64,000 nt of DNA. It comes from Linnemannia elongata. Its lineage: Eukaryota > Mortierellomycota > Mortierellomycetes > Mortierellales > Mortierellaceae. The notes beneath the pieces were generated by a model, which was given only the letters and a program-made list of their open reading frames with translations, did no database searches and was not told the DNA's origin. The translations under genes were made by a program, and so were the position numbers. Location: positions 2,232,001 through 2,296,000 of the forward strand of contig JAXBDG010000006.1 in the NCBI GenBank assembly GCA_036320915.1, in the 5' to 3' direction. This document shows positions 24,701-35,645 of this stretch, piece by piece; the stretch's first letter is position 1; each line of letters opens with the position of its first letter.

Positions 24701-26292
24701 ATTTGATTTGCATAGATGCTTCCCTCCTTTCTCAAGTGAACCATTACTGTTCATTTTTTCTTTGCTATTTAGTCCAAAGAGTGGTATAGAGCAGGAGGAT
24801 GGTTCGACTTGAAACTTACACTGCTTCCGTCATAAGACGGATCTGGGGTTCCCCGACAGCAGCAACAAGGACAATCTGTTGACCAGATGCTTTCAACGCA
24901 TCCAAACCAGGACCAATGTCCGAACCAGACTCCATCTCCCAGAAGGCACTGCGGTATCCAATCGTAATATTCCTCTTCCTTGCCTGCAATGCTATGCTAT
25001 CCATCACTTTTGTGAAAATGAAATGAAATGCAGACATTAGTCCCTGCCTCCACATCTAATAGTCTCCCGGGGGATTTGAAAGTCTTGTGCAAAGAGCAAT
25101 GGACGAGATTGTATAATGCTGATATGAGAGGGGAAACGTTGCTTACTCTGAGATCCTAGTTCGTCTCCTGTGTAAAACACTGCTACCTTCTGCCACCCTC
25201 GACTGGCGACAAACTCCATCATCACCCGTCCAAACATGAGTTCAGTAGGGATTGTCCTAAAGAAGTAACCGTAATCATCTTTGCTTGACAGTTGTGCTAA
25301 CAGAAACAAGATGGAGTAGACGTAAGGGAGCGATGTTGAAGTGTTAGCGAGAGACATTCTAATAACTTCCTCTGCCCACAAAAAGACAACGACCAAAGCG
25401 AGTCGTACTTGATCCAGCAGAGTAGGAGCATTGTGGGATGTCGAGACGACTGGTCAAGAGAGCCGACTGGACAGTCAGTGCACTGCTCACATCGCCAATG
25501 ACACCAGAGACGCCTCCTTCTGTCTGCAGGAGAGAAACGGTCGAGAAGATGGCCTGAGCTGCTCCAGAGTTCTCAGGGTCGGCACCGTTGAACGAGTCCT
25601 TCAGGACTAACGTGATGTAGGCACCGGGGATAAGATGGTTTTCATTGATCTCGCTGGCTGCTAACCGGATAGCAGACGTTCCACTGTGTTGAATAAAATT
25701 TGTTGTGTAGCAAAAGGAAGGTAATTTGGAGACGTTAAGAAGTTGGTCATGTAATACACGAGCATAGGATACGTGCTTGCAAATCTTAATTTACGATGTA
25801 CCTGTAGGTTAATTGCTGTGTGAGGTTGTTAGGGAGGGAGTATGGCAGCAAGAGGCCGATCTTGATCTCGACTAGACCTTCGCGACTGGTGACGTTGGGT
25901 GTAAGGTACAGGGAATTGTTAGCGCCAGTCATTGGGGTATAAGGAAAGACTCTGCGAGAGGGGACTGGTTCATTCTCTGGTAGCACAGCTGGGAGGGGTG
26001 TACCCATGGCTGTAGCGTTAGTTGATGATGTTGGTATTATTGTCGTTGTCGGCGTTGGTGCGCTTGTTGTGGTCACAGGTTGCTGTAGATCAGCCCTCCG
26101 CTCCATCTCGGGAGCAGGTGAAGATGGAGGGGAAGAGGAGAGGGCAGGAGAGTTGGATAGCCGTGCATCTGCCTTAGGCCATGGGTGTGGAAGTTGTGGA
26201 GAGACAACTACGGAAATGACAAAGGTCGAGTGGAGAAGGACCACCACGACAACAAAGAACTGCGCCCATCCTGATATCCTGGTAGACCGCAT
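21790..26292 (-). CDS. Class C (GABA-B-like) G-protein-coupled receptor with PH-like tail
   Basis: Exons: 26292-25802, 25683-25409, 25296-25147, 25006-24820, 24629-24390, 24214-24026, 23927-23396, 23297-22560, 22440-21790; 1150 residues in frame throughout. Order: signal peptide (about 1-30); Ser/Thr/Pro linker; periplasmic-binding-like ligand domain (about 145-490; IKIGLLLPYSL, CSYSAGS, YGYFFRTIPTE, VAVFYTGDELGSQ); seven helices of the 7TM_3 type (about 565-815; IGVVIIAIAGLSILFSLVTT first); a Gly/Asn-rich loop; then GYMGIKFQNRYMPFLASW to LLHWHSLFEN (about 895-990), which has the pattern of a PH domain; and a Ser/His-rich tail. The ligand is unknown. The intron at 25408-25297 was chosen because it joins YSAGS to TQLSSKDDYGYFF, as in relatives. 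Confidence 0.9.
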
Positions 26293-29158
26293 GGCTAATG
26301 GTTGTGTGTGAGTGGTGGGAGAGGGTGGTTGGAATTGCAGAGAGGTGGAAAGAAGAAGAGTGCAGGTCAATAGTTGTGGATTAGGTGGACGTTAGTTGTG
26401 TCGGTTGTTGTTGAAGTAGAACAGCGGTATATGGTTTAGAGGATGATAAGTGGCAGGGTCGTACTTTATCGGCGTTCACGGCTGTAATAAAAGGCGGATA
26501 GGTTGCCGTCTGCTACCGCTTTGCCTGCAAGAAGGGCGTGTACAGGATGTAAGAGAGGTGGATGAGTCTGAGGAAGGGGTGAAGGGGAGGTTAGATGGGC
26601 TCTTGATGACTTAACAAAACCAATCGAAGAGCGGGCGGGGTTTGTGCGGGTTATGGGAGATGTGGTGGCCCTTTGTTGCTGTTGTTGTTGTTGTTGTTAT
26701 TGTTGTTGTTGTCAGATCGACCCTTGGTGGTTGTGTAAGTAAGGTGATACAGTGGAATCTCGGGTGATAGAGAGGAGATGTATTGTATTCAAGTGGTGAC
26801 ATTCAGGGTAAGAAGGGAGAAGATTGGAGGAGGAGTGGTCATACAAAGCCGGGAGCAGGTAGGGAAAGGATGATTGGGAGGTGAAAAGTAGGAAAGAGGG
26901 CAGAGGAATGAGGCAGTGGGAGGCACACCCTTTCGAGTGGTAGTGATAAAGAGAGGGAGGGAGGGAGACAAACAAAAAAGAAAGAATTAAAGGTGGATGT
27001 GGAGAAAGGGCAACAGCTACGAAAGCGGATGGTTGTTGGTAACACAGATACCTACGCAGGGTGACAAAAGGAAGTGAAAAGATTGAGCTGGAAGGTTGGA
27101 AAGAAGGGAGCACGATAAAAACTGGCCTCCCTCTCTGCCCTAAAAATAACAATAGCGACGAAGGATTCTAATATGGTATGCGAAACCAATAATAAGAGAT
27201 CTGACGATGACAATGGCAGCCCAAATGGCGGCAAAGAGGCGGGTGTCTTCTTGGAACAGAAGAGAACAAAAGAAAAAGAAAAAGAAAAAGGAAAAATGTG
27301 AGAGCGAGCGCTAAAACGAGTGGCAGAGTGGTGAGAGAGTTGGAAAGCAGGAAGACAGGAAGAGAGAACGAGAAAGAGGGAGGTTGAAGAAGAAGAATGC
27401 AAACTAGAAAGACGAGAAGAACGCAAATGTGAAAGAGAAGAGTACGATCAAAAGACAAACTGACTATTTCAAAAGTGTAAAAAAGGGAAAAGTAATGAGC
27501 TGTCTGTGCCATTTGAATGGTGACAATGAGCACTTCTCCGTTGTATTCTATGTCGAAAGGGAAAAAAGTAAGGAGACGGAAGGATATCCTAGCAAAATCT
27601 GGGAGCAGAGTAACATCAATTATGGAATGAGTGTTGTGGCGGATCAGAGGGAAAATGGAAAAGAAAAACAAGGGTCCGGCACCTAGCGGATATTAACAGC
27701 CGTGTAATCCTAAACGACCGACAGCAAATGCCATTGTCAAATAAGGATTGGCAATGCGCGGTTGAACTATATCATTTACTGGGAAGAATAGGAGTACGGG
27801 GGGTGACTCCTTCTACATACTCTAGCTGTCTTTCTGGCACCGGGATAGATTTGGGCAGATGGATATTCAAGGAGACTCCTTTTCTCATCAATCGCCAGCA
27901 GCAATGTTTTGAAGGCGTGTCTGGCAAGCAGTCAATTCATTGACCAAGCAGCCACGCCACGAGTTGAGGAGAATGATGTCGTTTGATGTATTGTTATGTT
28001 TGAAGGCAACTCCTGGCTATTTGACCTCTAAGATTTCTGTGTCTCCTTGTGAGCCTGATGTGAACACAAGAAAGAGAGTGTGCGTGTGAGAGGGGGATAA
28101 AGTAATACAAAGAAACGGTGAAGAGGAAGAAATACATAGCACGAAGGGGAAAAGGTAACGAGCTGTTAAAGCGGAGAGACAAGGGAGAAGGGGAAGGTGA
28201 ATGTAAGAGGAAGCTCAAGGTACTCTTTTTATGATTATACTACCGAGACGATTGTGGTGTGTGGCACAGACGATCATCTTCGTTGTCATGAAGCATAGCT
28301 TGACTTTTTGATTTTGTTGTGGATGATTAGGATTGTTCATTGGGACGGGACTAAGGAGTTTGGTTTGATGGGAAGAGAGGGTGAGAATAAAAATCAAACA
28401 AGAGGAGGAGGAGGAGGATCTTCAAACGAGGGGTGGACATCTGTATGTCCGTGTATGGTTTACCCGGTGACAACATTCTCTCCGCTGCATTTTGATGAAC
28501 GCGTACTTGTTCTTCTCTGTCTTGATTAGCCAATCGCCACGCGTCACTGAGACAACCTCCGATAGCATCCTTCATCCAAAAAATGGATGCAAATGGAGAA
28601 GGTGTGGAGTATCGCCTCAACGAACACAAGGCTTCTGAAACGGGTGGTGGGGAATCAGTTTGTTCCCTTACCCTCTCACCGATGTCCATGCGGGTCCACC
28701 GCAAACTACTATAATGCTTTCATGCCAGGGGACAAGAGGGTGCCACAGTTGATCCCAAATCACCATAAATAGGGTTAACCGTCGTCTTTATCTTCTTTAT
28801 CCATCTCTTCCTCCCTCCCTTTCCTTACCTCCATCGCCACCATTCTATTTCCATTTTTCGACTCATTCAGTCATCCTCCCTCTCCTACTCCTTCTGCATT
28901 CGCCCATCAGATTCCAATTGTTGGTCATTCATTCACTCACACGAGTCTGTCACATAGTACATACAAAATCGTACCACCGCTGAAGCAACCTTTTTCTCTC
29001 CCTCTCGGGGTGTGCTCCCACGCTCCCATTTTTTCTATTATCGACACACACGCACAAACATACATACACAAACACACGCACATAGAACCAAAACAATAGC
29101 AAGCGAGCAACTGAACTCTTCCCCTTTGTTTCCGCTCAAGAGTCCCGATAATAGCAGC
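26293..29158. other. Long divergent intergenic region
   Basis: About 2.9 kb between the receptor gene and the plus-strand Gln-rich gene. It has a GTT-repeat run at 26,676-26,714, purine-rich sequence from 26,800 to 28,200 (a C/T-rich leader on the receptor's coding strand), and a C/T-rich leader just before 29,159. Open frames are compositional and lack recognisable protein features. Confidence 0.5.
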
Positions 29159-31384
29159 ATGGGCCTCGTTCGAGACTTGACGCCGTCAGGTCGTGGTCCA
29201 CCCGTAATCTACCTGACGACCTTATCTGACCCCAACCGTATGGCTTCCACCGGAAAATCCCACAAGTCGACCACCTCAAACAATGATCCACTCTCGCCCC
29301 TCTCGTCCTTCCCCAGCAACAACAACGGCAGCAGTAATAGTAGCATCAGTAGCGCCAAGACCTTTCAACGACATCAACACTACCAACATGACCAACAGCA
29401 ACATCAGCCGTCATCTTCGTCGCCATCGATGCCACAACTGGAAGATATAGCTATCGACCCATCGCAAGCTCAGGGAGGCAAGAAAAAGAAGAAAAAGAAG
29501 AAAAAGGTAATCGTCGCGACCTACCCTTCCCTCGCTCCTGATGAATCAACTACGCCACCAGCAACGCTTCCCACCATCAACGAACAGGAAGAAATGCTAA
29601 ACAAGGAGGCTCTGGATTGGTTTGAGGGTACAGTCATTCAAAGCGACACCAAATCCGCCGGCAAGAAGTCCAAGGAGAAGAAAAAGGCGACTACTGAAAT
29701 GGTACCTGCAGAGGCTTCCGCAGAAGTGGTGACAGAAGACCTTATCGAGCAGGCAGGATTCAAGGCTCCTAAGGCGCATTTCAATGACAAACGAAAAGAT
29801 GTGGCGCAGACGCCAGTCAATGTTGGCGTCAACGTGGAGCCTTCCCACAACGTGTACGATATCCACGGCAGGCAGGTGTTGTATGCGGTCGCAGCTTCTG
29901 GCAACAACGACTTGGATTTCCTGAACGATGATTTTATGAACACCGCGACGACCAACTGGGCGGACGACATTGACGAGTACGAGCAGAAACACATTCCACT
30001 TATCTCTATTGCAACCGCTGCCCCACCTGCCACTTCGACGACGACTTTGAGTACATCCGCGCAACAGTCCGCTTGTAAAGACTCGGCTCCAAGGACCCTT
30101 GTGTACAAAGGACCAGTCGTCACTCAGGTTGCCACAATCCAATCTCAGGATGCCCGCTTTTCAAGTGCGCCGGATATCAGAAAGAGCCACGGTCAATGTG
30201 AGGCAGCACCTCGTCCCTTCAAAGCGCGATCTGGGCGCGATTTTTCCGAGCGACACTCCGACTATCACCAACCACGACCCCCACGTGAGTATCCTGCGCG
30301 TCCATTCGACCATCGCCGACGGACGTACGGAGAATACTCTGCGCGACCGAATGATTATCACCAGCGACCTCCCGCCAGTCATCAACCTGGCCTGCCACAT
30401 CGCCATCTGATGAGTGAACCGCCCGTGCACTCTCATCAGCGCCCGATGTCTGGTCGCCCTCTCTCCCAACATCAGACCTACTATCCCGGTCGACCTCAAG
30501 GTCAGCAATCGCATTTCCAGCGAAGCATGCATTCTCCACGCCCTCAACCGGCCAGTCAGCAGCAACATTATCAGCAACAGGAACACCAACAGCAGCACCA
30601 ACAGCAGCACCAACAACAGCACCAGCAACAGCACCAACAACAGCGCCAGCGCCACCTGGCATCTCCTGACCCTAATTTTGGTCCTATACAAGCTCAAACC
30701 TCTTGGAAACAGTCTAAAGCAGACAGTGATGCCAACAACGTATGGCAGTCAACCACCAAACCAAAAAACGCGTGCCATTCATCTACCAAGCCAGCCTGGG
30801 TGTCTCGTCGAGGATCACATGAGGATCAAGGACCCGTTGAGTCGCCACACAAGCCGGAAGTTGAGAGGAACAAGAGTGTTACCACTAGCGCTACTTTGGT
30901 TGAACCTTTACAGATTTCAGGAGAACCCGAGGACATGCGCGCGCCAGGACTTGGAATGGATACGACGACCTCGCCTCAGCCTCCGTCCCATGCGACCCAG
31001 AAGAATAAGCACAAGAAACAGGAGCAACGTTGTCGTTTTTCACTTTCGACCCAATCCCAGGAGGAGCCTCAGTTGTTGATGTCGACTCAGCTGGAATCGC
31101 AGGCGCATGATGAAACCCTGGACCAAAAACTCCAAGAGGGCTCGGGTTGGGAACAATTGCAACGTTTGCAGCAGTTGCTGATTTACGATGCACTGCCATC
31201 ATTCGAGGATGTCAAGGACTTTGAGCTGCCTTGGCTGGCGAGCTCGAAGGCCAAAACTGGTCCTGAGCCATGGGCTGATCGTAACAAAATGATCGAGTTC
31301 TTTTCGAAGAGATGGGTAGAGGCGAGGATGAGCTCTGGAGGACGTGGTCTTGATGCTGCAGTTGTCTACTGCTCCCCTCCCTGA
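29159..31384 (+). CDS. Gln/Lys-rich hypothetical protein
   Basis: Single exon of 741 residues from the ATG giving MGLVRDLTPSGRGPP. Features in order: Ser/Asn-rich N-terminus; a poly-Lys tract ([16 protein letters not shown], about residues 112-125); acidic and amphipathic segments (EALDWFEGTVIQSD, LDFLNDDFMNTATTNWADD); an Arg/Pro/His-rich middle; a poly-Gln/His tract (about 470-500); and a compact C-terminus (WEQLQRLQQLLIYDAL, FEDVKDFELPWLASS, MIEFFSKRWVEARMSS). No family is recognised. The composition suggests an RNA- or chromatin-associated protein, but that is only inference. It converges with PET100. Confidence 0.65.
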   Translation: MGLVRDLTPSGRGPPVIYLTTLSDPNRMASTGKSHKSTTSNNDPLSPLSSFPSNNNGSSNSSISSAKTFQRHQHYQHDQQQHQPSSSSPSMPQLEDIAIDPSQAQGGKKKKKKKKKVIVATYPSLAPDESTTPPATLPTINEQEEMLNKEALDWFEGTVIQSDTKSAGKKSKEKKKATTEMVPAEASAEVVTEDLIEQAGFKAPKAHFNDKRKDVAQTPVNVGVNVEPSHNVYDIHGRQVLYAVAASGNNDLDFLNDDFMNTATTNWADDIDEYEQKHIPLISIATAAPPATSTTTLSTSAQQSACKDSAPRTLVYKGPVVTQVATIQSQDARFSSAPDIRKSHGQCEAAPRPFKARSGRDFSERHSDYHQPRPPREYPARPFDHRRRTYGEYSARPNDYHQRPPASHQPGLPHRHLMSEPPVHSHQRPMSGRPLSQHQTYYPGRPQGQQSHFQRSMHSPRPQPASQQQHYQQQEHQQQHQQQHQQQHQQQHQQQRQRHLASPDPNFGPIQAQTSWKQSKADSDANNVWQSTTKPKNACHSSTKPAWVSRRGSHEDQGPVESPHKPEVERNKSVTTSATLVEPLQISGEPEDMRAPGLGMDTTTSPQPPSHATQKNKHKKQEQRCRFSLSTQSQEEPQLLMSTQLESQAHDETLDQKLQEGSGWEQLQRLQQLLIYDALPSFEDVKDFELPWLASSKAKTGPEPWADRNKMIEFFSKRWVEARMSSGGRGLDAAVVYCSPP

Positions 31385-31646
31385 ATATCTCTTTCGTGGG
31401 CGACTTTTTTGCGACCTGCTTTTCTCTCTCCTGTACACCATCTCGCACCTGCACTTGTCTGTATTTGCTGTTATGTTTTAATGCACCTTCTCTTTCTCCT
31501 TCGCTTGATTGTTGCATTCCTGTCAGTTCCGTAATAAAAACAAAAGATCCCCTGATTTGTACAATAACACGACCATTTATTTTGTCGGTGTCGTTTTTGA
31601 GTGTTGGATGAAGAATATGGTGAATGGTTGGTTGATTGATATGTTT

Positions 31647-32473
31647 TTACACGTTCTTGTCGTCGGACAAGCCCTCACGAGCAGCCTTGCGGGCAAGACG
31701 CTCCTGCTTCAGACGCTCGACCTCGTACAACAGTTCCTTCTTATCAATTCCAGTACGCGTCTATTCGTAGGTGTAATCCAATTTGAAGAAGGTTGCGTGA
31801 GGTGATGTTGGAGGTCGAAGTATTGCGGGCCAACGATTATTGACACTCTATAAGAAAACCTGAATGACAAAATGTACTTACGTTTACGACTTCGGGAGCT
31901 GGCCAGAACTTTGACTGAAAAGAGACACGATAATTCGAAGGCAAATTATTTGTCGTTAGTGATACATGCATGCAGACTTGTGGATTCTCGCGTTACGGGA
32001 TACTGAAAAGTGCCGAATAGTCAGAAACTTACGTTGCGGACATGCTTGTCGTAGAACTCGGGTGCACCTAGATTTGGGGTTTCATGTATGGTTCAATTGT
32101 TAGCAACTGCTGCAGTAGACCGGAAAAGAAGCTCGGAACTTTTTTTTTTCTCACGACGAGGGACCAAAAAAGCGGTGAATGGTGTGAGAGTGGAGGGGGA
32201 GGATACTTACCAAAGTACACCATGAACATGACGGGTGTGAAGATGTATACTCCGAACTGGAGACAGGGAAGTGAGGGAGAAGAAAAGGGTTAACGAGCAC
32301 AACACCGTGAAGAGAACCCGGGAAATCGTAAAAGAGAATGTAAGGTGTTAGCCTCGACCATGGAATGAAGTGAATTGGGGCCGCATTAGTTTTGTCGAAG
32401 GTTTTTGAGTATGTGTAACACAGCGGGGCGGTGGAGAACGTGCCTTGAAGACTTCGAGTTTAGGGCCAGCCAT
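31647..32473 (-). CDS. PET100: Cytochrome c oxidase assembly factor PET100
   Basis: Small inner-membrane chaperone for complex IV assembly. Five exons: 32473-32444, 32256-32211, 32067-32033, 31914-31882, 31760-31647, giving 85 residues. MAGPKLEVFK joins FGVYIFTPVMFMVYFG, the family's N-terminal motif and single membrane segment. It is followed by SKFWPAPEVVN (family F-W-P-x-P) and a charged helix (KELLYEVERLKQERLARKAA). The first intron begins GC (AAG|GCACGT), not GT; the conserved K-F-G junction and phase require this. The remaining introns are GT-AG. Length and layout match yeast and human PET100. Confidence 0.88.
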
Positions 32474-33251
32474 GGTTGAGAATGTGAACGTGTGTTGATT
32501 GAAAGAGAGGTGAGAAGGAGTGTAACGGGGTTTGTGTTTCCCAGGACAATACTTTCCTTCTCTTTTGCTTCTCCGCCGAAGCGCAAACAGTAAAGGAGAC
32601 CCGAGACTCTCCCCTCGTGACTGCGACCTTCTGGCGCTCAATTTTTATATCGCACAAATTGCAGAGGGGAGAGGAGGAGAGTGCTGCGCTCAGCCTCGGG
32701 TTTGACACGAAAAAAGGTACGCTTGTTTCTCGCGTGAGGGGGAAGGACGCTGTTGATAGTCTATCTTTCATTCCTTCAATTGCCACCGCGATCCAAATCC
32801 GTTGAAACAACGCGACGAGGTATTACAGCAATTAGCAACTAGAATAAATACACAGGTACTGTACTCTCTTTGTTGTTGTTCTTATATCTCGCCCCTCGAC
32901 TTCAATGTCATCAGTTTGCATCATCAAAACAACAAAAAACAAGCCAATCGAGAACCCGGAATTCCTCTTATCCATCCTTCTCTCCTTTCCAGTCAAAAGT
33001 CAGTCTATACTAGCGGCTCGTGCTTCAAGCCATTACTGAGCATGTGTTCGAAAAAAACGGGTGGCAACTTTCACCCCTCATTCTCTTCACCCCAACTAAA
33101 CACCCATTTTGAATAAATTGAGCCCTTCATCTGATGGCTTACTTTTTTTTCCTTTACTCTTCTATCTCTGTTGTCTTTTCTCTCCCACACCACCACTCCC
33201 CACTCCTAACTCCTCACCACACTCGCCGAAAAGGGAGCTTCAATCAAGAAA
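32474..33251. other. Divergent intergenic region
   Basis: About 780 bp between PET100 (minus) and the first Cys-rich gene (plus). C/T-rich sequence precedes 33,252. No further gene seen. Confidence 0.45.
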
Positions 33252-34061
33252 ATGTCCCTCTACGACGCCTGCAACCTCCCCTGGGTCGACACCGTCGTCA
33301 ACGCTTACGCCTCAAACAGCTCCAATAAAATCTCCGACACTCGCCTCTTTGACTGCTGCACCTCTCCAGGAGTATGTCCCACCAACTATACTGGCAAGTG
33401 CCCTTACGGGTATCTCGATTGCACCATCGGCAACTCCAAATACGTCTGCAACTTCAACGATTATTCCTCCGTACCCTCCCGGACCTGTTACCAAGAGGGC
33501 TCCTTAGCCGTCACCCGCGACAAACCTTGTTGTCCAAGCATGCTGGGTTCATTTCTACAGCAGCAGACTTGTCTGGAGGGGACCGGCAGTTCTTATAGCG
33601 ATTGGGTCTGTTGTCCTAGCGGAGCTGCGACTTGTCAGTTCGTGATGGGTTGTATTGGGTACCAGGGGTTCAATGGAAACTTGGGGTTGAAGTATGCCGT
33701 CTATTCGGGGTATGTCTCTGGGCTGAGCTCGACCGGGTCGTCGTACTGTGTGGAGGAGGTCAGCTTGGGCGCTGCAAAGAGTTCCAATTGTTATGCCGTT
33801 GGGCAGACGGGTTGTAGCCTTGGAGGGGTCGCATCACCAGTGACCAACGTTACCACGACAACGACCGTTGCTACGTCTCCCGCTCTTCCGACGACTGGGA
33901 CAACGATCCCCACGGGGGGTTCTGGAACTGGACCTGCTGTTGTCTCCCCCACCAACAAGGGGTCAAGTGGGAACTCTTTTCATTATGGTGGCGGTTGGAC
34001 TGTCAAGAAAGCGGCGCTTTTGTTGCTTTTCCCCTTGATTCTCCAACTCGCATTTATCTAG
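33252..34061 (+). CDS. Cys-rich protein with C-terminal hydrophobic tail, paralog 1
   Basis: Intronless, 269 residues, starting MSLYDACNLPWVDTVVNAY in AAAATG context. About 20 Cys in spaced pairs (FDCCTSPGVCP, DKPCCPS, WVCCPSG, TCQFVMGC), with IGNSKYVC and YCVEEVSLG. Then come a Thr/Ser/Gly/Pro-rich stalk (about 195-245) and a hydrophobic end (KKAALLLLFPLILQLAFI). The tail looks like a GPI-attachment signal or a tail anchor. No N-terminal signal peptide is visible, and no upstream exon encoding one is apparent. The next gene is a diverged tandem copy. Family unknown; an extracellular or wall role would fit the Cys pattern but conflicts with the missing signal. Confidence 0.75.
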   Translation: MSLYDACNLPWVDTVVNAYASNSSNKISDTRLFDCCTSPGVCPTNYTGKCPYGYLDCTIGNSKYVCNFNDYSSVPSRTCYQEGSLAVTRDKPCCPSMLGSFLQQQTCLEGTGSSYSDWVCCPSGAATCQFVMGCIGYQGFNGNLGLKYAVYSGYVSGLSSTGSSYCVEEVSLGAAKSSNCYAVGQTGCSLGGVASPVTNVTTTTTVATSPALPTTGTTIPTGGSGTGPAVVSPTNKGSSGNSFHYGGGWTVKKAALLLLFPLILQLAFI

Positions 34062-34730
34062 ATATTTTCTCTTTTTTTTTTATTGAAAAAAAGGGAACTA
34101 AAGAAGATTTCGACTCAACCCTTGGCTTGACCGTTGCACAAAAGTAAACAGCAGGGGAAACGAAAGAGGAAGAAGCGCGAATGGGAATATTTTTAACGTT
34201 CCACGTTGTATGTGTCTTGTACTCCTCCAAAGTGCTTTGTCTCTTTTGTTTAGTTCACCCCGCCTCTTTTTTTTCTATGTAACGGAAGAACACGTTACCT
34301 GAGCAAGGACAGCGCTTTTGAATGTGAAAAGAAGGGCGCGGCATGTCATACAGGTACATGCGCACAGACCTATTTGTCATAGTGAAGTGCACCAAAGTGC
34401 CCGTCTGAATGAGACTTTACCTGGACTGATCAACTGATTCGGCGCCCATCCTAACTTTTTGGTGGCGCGCCCAAGAATTAGGTTTGGGCACAAAATCCAA
34501 CGCATTCAACTCAACATCCTATATTTTCCCCCGCGGTCTTGGCATTCTCTTGAATAACAAACAACCTGGCAGAACAAAAATAAAAGTCGCGATAATAAAA
34601 ACTCTTCTCCTTCCATTCTTCTTCCTCTTTTCCCAATTTTTAGCAACAAACAAACAAACAAACAACAAAAAAAACAAAACAAAAAAAACACGCTATCCTT
34701 CTCCCTTCCGCTCTCAAACACCTTTCCAAA
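34062..34730. other. Spacer between tandem Cys-rich paralogs
   Basis: 670 bp, A-rich toward the right with CAAA repeats near 34,646-34,690. Promoter of the second paralog by position. No ORF of coding character. Confidence 0.4.
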
Positions 34731-35645
34731 ATGTATCCACTCCCAGATTGCAACCTGCCATGGATAGACACCCATGTGAACACCTTAGCGACCACTATTT
34801 CCGCCACCTTCCCCCTCCCTGCAATCCTCGGCGGCGCAGACAAGTCCAAGTTCTTCCAATGTTGCGAAGCTCCCGGACAATGCCGCTTCTTTACCGAAAA
34901 TGAGGAGCCTCTCCTATCCTGCAAAGGTCATGGAATTATCGCGTGCGCCGTCGGAAACTCCAAGTATGTCTGTGAGTTCACCCGATTCCCCGTCACCCCT
35001 ACCGTTACCGCGGGTTCTGCTGCGAAAAACCCTTCCACCGGTGACGCCTCCCAGGCTCGCGACGAGGAGGCAATGACATGTCGCCAAGAGGGCACCCTGG
35101 CCATCACACGATCGATTTCCTGCTGCCCCCCCCCCCCCCCCCCCCCCCAGTTGTCCTCCTTACTGGTGAATCTACAATGTACCAAGAGACATGGCGAAGG
35201 CCTGGGCGTCCCCACCTGCTGTAAACCCGGTGACGACCCAAAAAAATGCGACGCCTCGGACACATGTCAGCGTCAGGAGTGGGACTTCTTCAGCACGGTT
35301 CAAGGTCTCCGCTACACGATCTACTCGGGCTACATCTATCCGAACACGACCGAATTTGGTCCATCGGAGCTTGCTTGTGTTGAGGAAGTCGAACTTGGTA
35401 CACCTTTAGCCGGTAACGAAACTTGTGTTCCTATTGAGAAGTCAAGTTGCAACCTTGGAGGTAGCCCTGCCGGTCGTCCTCCACCTTCCCCCGGTCCATT
35501 GATCAGTGGTAATGTAAAGGGTAGCCCAAATGGAGGAGTCTCATCGATGAGAAAAGGGGAGGTTTACCGAGGGAAGGGTGGGTTTGCGAAGAATGTGGCT
35601 CTTTTAGCGTTTACGCCTTTGCTCATTCAGTTACTCTTTCTCTGA
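34731..35645 (+). CDS. Cys-rich protein with C-terminal hydrophobic tail, paralog 2
   Basis: Intronless, 304 residues, from MYPLPDCNLPWIDTHVNTLA. It shares with the preceding gene the N-terminal CNLPW-I/V-DT-x-VN motif, FQCCEAPGQC, VGNSKYVC, CRQEGTLAITRSISCC, IYSGY, CVEEVELG, CNLGG, and the hydrophobic end (KNVALLAFTPLLIQLLFL). An insertion around residues 88-115 and a seven-Pro run distinguish it. The Pro run is encoded by an uninterrupted 23-base C tract (35,126-35,148), so the frame depends on the exact length of that tract. Again there is no signal peptide. Function unknown. Confidence 0.72.
   Translation: MYPLPDCNLPWIDTHVNTLATTISATFPLPAILGGADKSKFFQCCEAPGQCRFFTENEEPLLSCKGHGIIACAVGNSKYVCEFTRFPVTPTVTAGSAAKNPSTGDASQARDEEAMTCRQEGTLAITRSISCCPPPPPPPQLSSLLVNLQCTKRHGEGLGVPTCCKPGDDPKKCDASDTCQRQEWDFFSTVQGLRYTIYSGYIYPNTTEFGPSELACVEEVELGTPLAGNETCVPIEKSSCNLGGSPAGRPPPSPGPLISGNVKGSPNGGVSSMRKGEVYRGKGGFAKNVALLAFTPLLIQLLFL
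35126..35148. repeat. Poly(C) tract of 23 bases in coding sequence
   Basis: An uninterrupted C run inside the second Cys-rich gene, read as Pro codons. It is prone to slippage in replication and sequencing; any length not a multiple of three away would break the gene. Confidence 0.9.

Noticed and set aside
25372..25408. A 37-nt intron joining YSAGS to an EVIRMSLANT frame in the receptor gene
   Set aside because: Too short for the other introns here; the longer intron to 25,297 restores the family sequence instead.
26712..27671. Several overlapping minus-strand frames
   Set aside because: Same C/T-rich composition effect upstream of the receptor gene; no splice-linked or conserved protein.
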